The translations under genes and the position numbers were made by a program. The notes beneath the pieces are model-generated. The model was not told where the DNA came from. It saw only the letters and a program-made list of their open reading frames with translations, and did not search any database. A stretch of DNA of 64,000 nt from Acetobacteraceae bacterium. GTDB lineage: Bacteria > Pseudomonadota > Alphaproteobacteria > Acetobacterales > Acetobacteraceae. Positions 58,145 through 64,000 of this stretch are shown piece after piece (position 1 is the first letter of the stretch; every line of letters begins with the position of its first letter). The DNA is taken from the NCBI GenBank assembly GCA_025354865.1, contig JANXMB010000060.1:1-64000 (forward strand), read 5' to 3'.

Positions 58145-59791
58145 CGGTTGCCTGTCCAGATCGTCTTCGCCGCGACCTTCCTGGTCACGGCCGGCCTGAT
58201 ACTGACGCCGTTGGGGTCCTTGCTGTACGGCAGTTTCCGCAGCGCCGGCCCCGGCGAGCCGTCGGTGTTCACCCTGCGCAACTGGCTGGACCTCGGCAGT
58301 CCGGCCATCGCCAACACGCTGCTGACCACCTGCGTCATCTCGCTGCTGACGGCGGTGCTCAGCACGGCGGGCGGGGCGGCGATGGCGTGGCTGATCTATC
58401 GCACCGACTTTCAATACAAGCGCAGCATGGTGGCGTCGGTCGGGCTGAGTTTCTTTTTCCCCGGCTTCATCCTCGCGATGGCCTGGGTCATCCTCGGCTC
58501 CCCCGGCGGCATCTTCAACGACATCTTGGAGGAAGTCTTCGGCGTCGAAGGCTTCCGGTTCGATATCTATTCCGAGGCCGGGATCGTCTGGATCCAGGTT
58601 CTGCACATCGTTCCGTTCGCGTTCTTCACCCTGCGTGGGCCGCTGATTTCGATGGACTCCAGCCTGGAGGAAGCGGCCTACGCCTCGGGCGCGTCGCCCT
58701 GGCAGGTGGTGCGCCGGGTGACGCTGCCGCTGATGCTGTTCCCGATGCTGTCCAGCCTGCTGCTATGCTTCGTGTTGTCGGTGGAACAATTCGCCATCCC
58801 CGCGATGGTGGGCATCCCCGGCCATGTGAATACGCTGGCGACGGAACTCTATCTGCTGACCAGCTTTTCACCGCCGAATACCGGCCTGGCAGCGGCGGTC
58901 GGCTTGGCCATGAGCGCGGTGACCGGCCTGACCATTTTCGCCCAACGCCGGATCGTCGCCAGCCGCAGCGCACCGACGGTCAGCGGCAAGGGCTACCGGG
59001 TGCGGCCCTTGAGCCTGCGTAAATGGCGCTGGCTCGCGTCGGCGATCGCGCTGTTCTATGTGGCCATGGCCTTCGTCGTTCCGACCCTGGCGCTGATCTA
59101 CACATCGGCGATCAAATTCTTCGTCGCGAACCCGTTCGACGCCATCTATACCGCCCGCAACTACCTGCAAATCTGGAACAGCCCCGGAACGATGCGGGCG
59201 TTCTGGAACACCATCGTCGTGGCCGGCGGCGGCGCGGTACTGGGCCTGACCCTCGGCACCCTGATCGCCTATTCGACCCATCGGCTCAAACCCACCGGAT
59301 ATCGAGCGTTGGATGTGCTGGCATCCTTGCCCTTCGGCATTCCTGGGATTGTGATCGGGTTGGGCTTCCTGTGGTCCTACGTCTACCTGCCGATCTACGG
59401 CACGCTCTGGGTTTTGGTGTTCTGCTACATGGCACGTTTCCTGCCCTACGCAACCGAAACGGTCGGCGCCCAGATCGTGCAATTCGACAAGGTGTTGGAA
59501 GAAGCCGCCTGGGCATCCGGCGCCAACAGAATCGACAGTTTCCGCCGCATCGTGTTGCCGCTGCTGCGCCCGGCGTTGCAAAGCGGCTATTTCCTGCTGT
59601 TCATCGCCTATTTCCGAGAAATCGCCGCTGCCGCGCTGCTTTACACCGCATCGACCCAGGTGCTGTCGATTTCAATCTGGGCGTTTTTCGAAAACGCCAA
59701 TTGGGGCGTCGCCAGCGCGCTGTCCATTGTCGCAACCATCGTCACAGTCGCGCTGATGGCCGCCGTCGGGCGCGCCTCGTTGCGGGTATAG
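58070..59791 (+). CDS. ABC transporter permease, fused two-domain (FbpB/ThiP type)
   Basis: A 573-aa inner-membrane permease with two fused halves of about six helices each. The two EAA loops are visible as EEAAYASGASPWQVVRRVTL and EEAAWASGANRIDSFRRIVL, which dock to the ATPase. It pairs with the preceding binding protein and following ATPase, completing an importer for an iron(III)-like or organic ligand. The first codon overlaps the binding-protein stop as ATGA; two downstream in-frame ATGs with better ribosome sites could be used. The N-terminal 25 residues are repeat-derived, probably not part of the membrane fold. Confidence 0.88.
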   Translation: MMPARPREGMPARPRGGMPVATRGGRLPVQIVFAATFLVTAGLILTPLGSLLYGSFRSAGPGEPSVFTLRNWLDLGSPAIANTLLTTCVISLLTAVLSTAGGAAMAWLIYRTDFQYKRSMVASVGLSFFFPGFILAMAWVILGSPGGIFNDILEEVFGVEGFRFDIYSEAGIVWIQVLHIVPFAFFTLRGPLISMDSSLEEAAYASGASPWQVVRRVTLPLMLFPMLSSLLLCFVLSVEQFAIPAMVGIPGHVNTLATELYLLTSFSPPNTGLAAAVGLAMSAVTGLTIFAQRRIVASRSAPTVSGKGYRVRPLSLRKWRWLASAIALFYVAMAFVVPTLALIYTSAIKFFVANPFDAIYTARNYLQIWNSPGTMRAFWNTIVVAGGGAVLGLTLGTLIAYSTHRLKPTGYRALDVLASLPFGIPGIVIGLGFLWSYVYLPIYGTLWVLVFCYMARFLPYATETVGAQIVQFDKVLEEAAWASGANRIDSFRRIVLPLLRPALQSGYFLLFIAYFREIAAAALLYTASTQVLSISIWAFFENANWGVASALSIVATIVTVALMAAVGRASLRV

Positions 59792-59801
59792 GAGCGCCTG
59801 C

Positions 59802-60854
59802 ATGAGCATCGTCGTCCGCGATCTGGTCAAACGCTACGGCGACAAGACCATCGTCGATCGTATTAGTTTCGAAATAGAGCAAGGCGAACTCGTCTCCCTG
59901 CTGGGTCCTTCCGGTTGCGGTAAAACAACGACACTGCGCTGCATTGCCGGGCTGGAGACGCCGGAAGCCGGCTACATTGCCATCGACGGTGCGGTTGTCT
60001 TCGATTCCTCCAAGGGCATCGAAGTGGAACCCTATCACCGCGACATCGGCATGGTGTTCCAGTCCTACGCGATCTGGCCGCATCTAACCGTGTTCGAAAA
60101 CGTCGCATTTCCGTTACGTATCCGTCGCAGACCCGCAGCCGATATCGCGCAAAGGGTAAGCCGAGCACTGGAGATGGTGGGATTGACGGCGTTGCGGGAT
60201 CGGTCGTCGCAGCAATTATCGGGGGGGCAACAACAGCGCGTCGCGGTGGCACGCGCCATCGTGCACGAACCGGCGGTGCTGCTGTTCGACGAGCCGCTTT
60301 CCAACCTCGATGCCAAACTGCGGGACCGCACGCGCGCCGAAATCCGCAAATTGCAACGCGATCTGAACGTCGCCACGGTCTACGTCACCCACGATCAGGC
60401 GGAGGCTTTGTCGCTGTCCGATCGTATTCTGGTCATGCGCGAAGGCGTCATTCGCCAGCAGGGCACCCCGTCCGAGGTCTACGCCACCCCGCTGGATATT
60501 TTCGTCGCCGACGTCGTGGGGGCGGCGAATTTCCTGCCGGTTACCATGCGCGATGGCGCGCCGGTGCTGGCGGACGGCACAGTTTTGCAGGCAATCGGAA
60601 CCGGCGGCATCGCAATGATCCGGCCGGACCGGCTTACGATCGGGGGGGCATCCGACAATATATTATCCGGAACGATCCAGCAGCGGCTCTATCTCGGCGG
60701 GCATTACGAATATCTGGTCGCCGTGGGGCCGTCGTTGCTGCGGGTGCTGTCCAATGTCGCGGTGGCGGAGGGCGCGCCCGTCGTGCTCTCGTTCGCGGCG
60801 GCCGATTGCATTATCCTGCCTACCGTCGAAGGGGAACCAACATCATGGGCCTGA
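59802..60854 (+). CDS. ABC transporter ATP-binding protein (Fe(III)/spermidine-type, with TOBE)
   Basis: A 350-aa ATPase driving the importer. Walker A SLLGPSGCGKTTTLRCIAGL, signature SSQQLSGGQQQRVAVARAI, Walker B VLLFDEPLSNLDAKLRD and the switch His VYVTHDQAEALSLSD are intact. A C-terminal TOBE-like segment (GAANFLPVTMRDGAPVLADG) follows the ATPase core, as in FbpC/PotA. Ten base pairs after the permease; its last codons overlap the second MmgE/PrpD gene by 10 bases. Confidence 0.93.
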   Translation: MSIVVRDLVKRYGDKTIVDRISFEIEQGELVSLLGPSGCGKTTTLRCIAGLETPEAGYIAIDGAVVFDSSKGIEVEPYHRDIGMVFQSYAIWPHLTVFENVAFPLRIRRRPAADIAQRVSRALEMVGLTALRDRSSQQLSGGQQQRVAVARAIVHEPAVLLFDEPLSNLDAKLRDRTRAEIRKLQRDLNVATVYVTHDQAEALSLSDRILVMREGVIRQQGTPSEVYATPLDIFVADVVGAANFLPVTMRDGAPVLADGTVLQAIGTGGIAMIRPDRLTIGGASDNILSGTIQQRLYLGGHYEYLVAVGPSLLRVLSNVAVAEGAPVVLSFAAADCIILPTVEGEPTSWA

Positions 60855-62200
60855 CCGCCGATCTTTGCGCGCGCATCGCAAGCCTGGATTACGACGACAT
60901 TCCCGAACCCGCTTTGGCGGCCGCACGGCGGCTGGTGCTCGATGGGTTGGCGGTCGGCGTCGCCGGCGTGTCGCAGGAAGAGGCCATCCCGATCATGGCC
61001 CGCACGCTGCATGCGCTGGGCGGCAATCCGGTCTCCACCGCAATCGGCTGCGGCTTCCGAACCGACCCCGTCCGCGCCGCAGCCATCAACGGTTCGGCGA
61101 TGCATGTGCTCGACTTCGAACCGATGTGGAGCCCGGCGACCCACGCTTTATCGGTGACCCTACCGGTCGCGCTGGCCCTGGCCGAGGCCCGTGGATTATC
61201 GGGACGCGACGTACTGACGGCCCTGGTAAAGGGCCTGGAAATCCAGGGTTGGCTGCGTGAGGCATCCGGCCAATACACGCCCGACGTGCTGCAATTCCAT
61301 CCGCCCGGACTGGTGGGACCGATGGGCGCGGTGGCCGTCGCCTCCCATTTGTTGAAATTGGATCCGTTGCGGATGGCCAACGCGTTCGGCATCGCCGGTT
61401 CCCGCGCCGGCTCGTTGTTCGGCAATGTCGGCACGATGACGAAATCGGCCCATTGCGGGCAGGCTGCCGCAATGGGTCTGGAATCCGCCCTGCTGGCCGA
61501 AGCCGGATTTACCGGCGATACCGAAACATTCGAATCGCCCCTGGGCTACGCCAACTCCTTCTACCGAGGCACTTTCAAACCCCAGGAAATGCTCGGCTAT
61601 GGCACCGGCGCTTGGCGCGTCGCACAGCCGGGTTACGCGATCAAAATGTTCCCCAGCCAGTTCGGCACGCATTTCGGCATTACCGCCGGATTGGAACTGC
61701 ATAAGCAGGTGCCCGATACCGCTGCCATTGCGGCGGTGACCTTGACCGGCCCGGTCATGCCCTATGTGAACCGGCCGTTCCCCGAAACCGGCCTGTCCGG
61801 CAAATTCAGCCTGCAATACACGATGGCCAGCGCGCTGATGGACGGCCATGTCGGCATCCACACCTTCACCGAGGAAAAATTGCGCCGCCCAGCGATGCAG
61901 GCCCTGCTTGGGAAAACGACGTTGGAGATGGATAAATCGATCCCGGCACGATTCGAAACGATGCATGTGCGGCTGCGCGTCGTGCTTGTCGACGGCACGG
62001 TGTTGGAAACCCGCTGCGACGGCCCGCGCGGCATGTGGGGCCAGCCGCCGATCGCCGATGCCGACCATCTGGTAAAGGTGCGCGACTGCCTCGGCACCGT
62101 GCTCGATACGGCAACGGTGGAACAGATCGTTGCGTTGGCGGCGCGGATCGATACGCTGACACCGGCCGACGTCGCCGCGACGATGGCATTGGTCGGATAG
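60845..62200 (+). CDS. MmgE/PrpD family protein (copy 2)
   Basis: A 451-aa second member of the MmgE/PrpD superfamily, only distantly similar to copy 1 by eye. Conserved regions include INGSAMHVLDFEPMWSP, GTMTKSAHCGQAAAMGLESA and SGKFSLQYTMASALMDGHVG. The substrate pocket differs from copy 1: the motif after NGSAMH is VLDFEP rather than ALDYDD. ATG at 60845 follows AAGGGG; the longer ORF-track start is inside the ATPase gene. Last gene of the ABC operon; the operon ends 22 bp before convergent gmhB. Transport plus enzyme in one transcript suggests a dedicated uptake-catabolism route. Confidence 0.87.
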   Translation: MGLTADLCARIASLDYDDIPEPALAAARRLVLDGLAVGVAGVSQEEAIPIMARTLHALGGNPVSTAIGCGFRTDPVRAAAINGSAMHVLDFEPMWSPATHALSVTLPVALALAEARGLSGRDVLTALVKGLEIQGWLREASGQYTPDVLQFHPPGLVGPMGAVAVASHLLKLDPLRMANAFGIAGSRAGSLFGNVGTMTKSAHCGQAAAMGLESALLAEAGFTGDTETFESPLGYANSFYRGTFKPQEMLGYGTGAWRVAQPGYAIKMFPSQFGTHFGITAGLELHKQVPDTAAIAAVTLTGPVMPYVNRPFPETGLSGKFSLQYTMASALMDGHVGIHTFTEEKLRRPAMQALLGKTTLEMDKSIPARFETMHVRLRVVLVDGTVLETRCDGPRGMWGQPPIADADHLVKVRDCLGTVLDTATVEQIVALAARIDTLTPADVAATMALVG

Positions 62201-62222
62201 GCGGCGTTTTGTGCCGACCCGG

Positions 62223-62729
62223 TTACGCCGGCAATCGTTCCAGGATCGGCCGCACGAATTCCAGCAAATTGCCGCCGGGGAACAGGTAACCTTGCATCCC
62301 CGCGTTGGCCGCAGCCGCGAGGTCGGTCGGCTGGTCGCCGATCATTGCGCAACGATCCGGCGATAAATTCCACGACCGCATCAAATCCAGCAGCATCCCC
62401 GGTGCCGGTTTGCGCCAATCGTGGGCGCGTCGATACGCCTCCAACGGCGCATCCGGGTGATACGGGCAATAGCGGCTATCGTCGATCGTGCCACCGCACG
62501 CGGCACATTCCGCAGCGATCCAGGCCAGCAAATCGCGCACGTCGTCTTCGGTGTAAAATCCCCGCGCGACGCCCGATTGGTTGGTGACGATAAAAACCCG
62601 CCAGCCGAGTCCGGTGGCATGGGCAACTGCCTCCCGCGCACCTTCGATCCATTCGAAACGATCGCGGGTGCCGACATAGCCGCGATCGACGTTGATCACA
62701 CCGTCGCGGTCCAGAAACAAAGCGCGCAT
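62223..62729 (-). CDS. gmhB: D-glycero-D-manno-heptose 1,7-bisphosphate 7-phosphatase (HAD family)
   Basis: GmhB (168 aa) dephosphorylates heptose bisphosphate for LPS core synthesis. Motif I ALFLDRDGVINVDRGYVG, motif II VFIVTNQSGVARGF and motif IV AMIGDQPTDLAAAANAG are typical of this HAD subgroup. The zinc-loop cysteines are only partly kept: SRYCPYHPDAPL is present, but the second pair (usually C-x-C before RKP-PGM) is replaced by HDWRKPAPGM. Activity may be retained; histidinol phosphatase is an alternative annotation. Overlaps the following CNNM gene by one base (TGATG). Confidence 0.82.
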   Translation of the reverse strand: MRALFLDRDGVINVDRGYVGTRDRFEWIEGAREAVAHATGLGWRVFIVTNQSGVARGFYTEDDVRDLLAWIAAECAACGGTIDDSRYCPYHPDAPLEAYRRAHDWRKPAPGMLLDLMRSWNLSPDRCAMIGDQPTDLAAAANAGMQGYLFPGGNLLEFVRPILERLPA

Positions 62730-64000
62730 CAGACTGCCTCGACCGCGGCCTCGCGGCTCGCCCGTACTTTTTCGACCCGCCGGCCTTCCATTTCCAGCAC
62801 TTCGAAGCGCCAGCCTGCAAACACGATGCGATCCCCCGCCCGGGGCACGCGGCGCAGCAGCGCCAGCAGCAAGCCCGCGAGCGTGTGGTAGCTGCCCTCG
62901 GCCGGCAGGTCCGGCAGCGAGAGGCGGGATTTGACCTCGTCCACCGGCATCATGCCATCCATCGTCAGCGCGGTTTCGCCCTCGGCGCCCGTTCCACCGA
63001 TTTCCGTTTCGGCATCGGTGGGATCGCCGACGATCGCTTCGAGCACATCGGCCGCCGTCACCACACCTTCGAAACTACCGTACTCGTCCATGACCAAAGC
63101 GAGACCGAGCACATCGGATTTGAGCTGTTCCATGGCGTCGAGGGCGGTGACGGTGTCGGGCACGACCAGCGGTTGGCGCAGCGCCGCATCGAGCGACAAT
63201 TCCCCGCCGCTGAGGATGCCATCGAGCAGGTCCTTGGCCTGCACCACACCGACGACGTTATCGACCGACCCATCGCACACCACGAAACGGGAATGCGGGG
63301 CCGCCTTCAGCGTCGCAACGATGTCCTTCAGCATATCGGTTCGATCGATCCATACCAACTCGGTGCGCGGCGTCATGATCGCTCGCACCGGCTTGTCGGC
63401 CAGACGCAGCACACGGGCGATCATGTCGTGCTCCTCGGTTTCCAGCACGCCGGCCTGCGCGCCCTCCGCCAGGATCATCTTCAGTTCTTCTTCCGTCACG
63501 GTCTGCTCAGCCACCCGATGCGCGCCCAACAGCCGCAGGATAAAGCCCGAGGACCAGCCCAACACCCACACCGCCGGGGCGCCGACGCGGGCCACCAAGG
63601 CGATCGGGCGGGCAACCTTGGCGGCGGTCAGTTCCGGGTTGCGCAACGCGAGGTGCTTCGGCACCAGTTCCCCGATGACCAGGGTCAGATAAGTGGTGAC
63701 CAGCACGACGACGGTCAGCGACAGGGTCTCGGCAAAGGGACGGAGCGCGGGGAAGGTTTCCAGCGTTTCCTGCAAATGGGAGGCGATGCGCGCGCCGCCG
63801 AACACGCCGGTCAGCACGCTGACCAAGGTGATGCCGACCTGGATCGTCGGCAGAAAGCGTTGCGGGTCCTCGGCCAACGCGCGTGCGGCCGCCGCGCCCG
63901 GGGTCCCCGAACGCTCCAGCACCGCCAGGCGCGCTCGGCGTACCGAGACCAAGGCGAGTTCGCTCATCGAGAACAAACCGTTCAGCAGAATGAGCAGGAT
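62729..64000 (-). CDS. CNNM/CorC-type membrane protein with CBS domains, 5' end cut by window edge
   Basis: The open frame reaches base 64000, giving 424 codons; the leading residues ILLILLNGLFSMSELALVSV show a DUF21 (CNNM) transmembrane domain already in progress. Helices continue through GITLVSVLTGVFGGARI and TTYLTLVIGELVPKHLAL. A CBS pair follows (VRAIMTPRTELVWIDRTDML and VVQAKDLLDGILSGGELS), then a CorC_HlyC C-terminal domain ending VEKVRASREA. Family members move or regulate Mg or Co across the inner membrane. Its stop overlaps the gmhB start, so they form one transcript. Confidence 0.9.
   Translation of the reverse strand: MLLILLNGLFSMSELALVSVRRARLAVLERSGTPGAAAARALAEDPQRFLPTIQVGITLVSVLTGVFGGARIASHLQETLETFPALRPFAETLSLTVVVLVTTYLTLVIGELVPKHLALRNPELTAAKVARPIALVARVGAPAVWVLGWSSGFILRLLGAHRVAEQTVTEEELKMILAEGAQAGVLETEEHDMIARVLRLADKPVRAIMTPRTELVWIDRTDMLKDIVATLKAAPHSRFVVCDGSVDNVVGVVQAKDLLDGILSGGELSLDAALRQPLVVPDTVTALDAMEQLKSDVLGLALVMDEYGSFEGVVTAADVLEAIVGDPTDAETEIGGTGAEGETALTMDGMMPVDEVKSRLSLPDLPAEGSYHTLAGLLLALLRRVPRAGDRIVFAGWRFEVLEMEGRRVEKVRASREAAVEAV

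Overview
This is a gene-dense, high-GC chromosomal segment from what looks like an alphaproteobacterium, most likely Rhodospirillales/Acetobacteraceae-like. That placement is inferred from the uninterrupted nuoA-N operon, lipid A genes including the LpxI type of pyrophosphatase, a CIRCE-controlled groESL, and a tig-clpP-clpX-lon-hup block. There is no phage, no insertion sequence and no CRISPR array. Most of the window is core metabolism and proteostasis. Accessory interest is concentrated at about 9.8-12.9, 15.7-16.7, 21-26 and 54.5-62.2 kb.

Layout. 0-5.3 kb: a truncated FkbM methyltransferase, an orphan molybdate permease (modB), a slipin, a DUF2076 protein, an SH3-domain exported protein and a DsrE-MoeB/HesA pair. 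5.4-8.9 kb: leuC-leuD-leuB and tRNA-Arg. 9-14.3 kb: enoyl-CoA hydratase, a GT22 plus GT-C membrane glycosyltransferase pair, gloA and lpxI. 14.4-16.7 kb: gltA with a strong terminator, then an AT-rich island with two perfect DnaA boxes, a nested palindrome and a CtrA-type site, then an unrecognised gene. 16.7-21.2 kb: glycerophosphodiesterase, aldo/keto reductase, rhlE, a YaiI-family gene and an Asp/Glu racemase. 21.3-30.1 kb (minus strand): lpxD, an O-antigen ligase-like protein, a lipoprotein hydrolase and a 1,579-residue autotransporter whose passenger contains exact 147-bp repeats. 30.2-32.4 kb: CIRCE-groES-groEL with two hairpins. 32.8-47.0 kb: the complete complex I operon in canonical order. 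47.3-54.4 kb: tRNA-Asp, tRNA-Val, hup, lon, clpX, clpP, tig and tRNA-Leu. 54.5-62.2 kb: two divergent transport/enzyme modules, each with an MmgE/PrpD-family enzyme. One carries an orphan TRAP binding protein, the other a complete Fe(III)/thiamine-type ABC importer. 62.2-64 kb: gmhB and a truncated CNNM/CorC-type protein.

Functional links. LpxI, LpxD, GmhB, the O-antigen ligase-like protein and the GT-C enzymes together point to envelope glycolipid synthesis. Trigger factor, ClpP, ClpX, Lon and GroESL form the folding and degradation toolkit. The divergent MmgE/PrpD locus looks like uptake plus isomerisation, decarboxylation or dehydration of an unidentified polycarboxylate. The best candidates for something not routinely annotated are the origin-like island at 15.76-16.06 kb with its unknown neighbour gene, the repeat-built autotransporter, and the double MmgE/PrpD locus. 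All calls come from reading the sequence; no database search was run.
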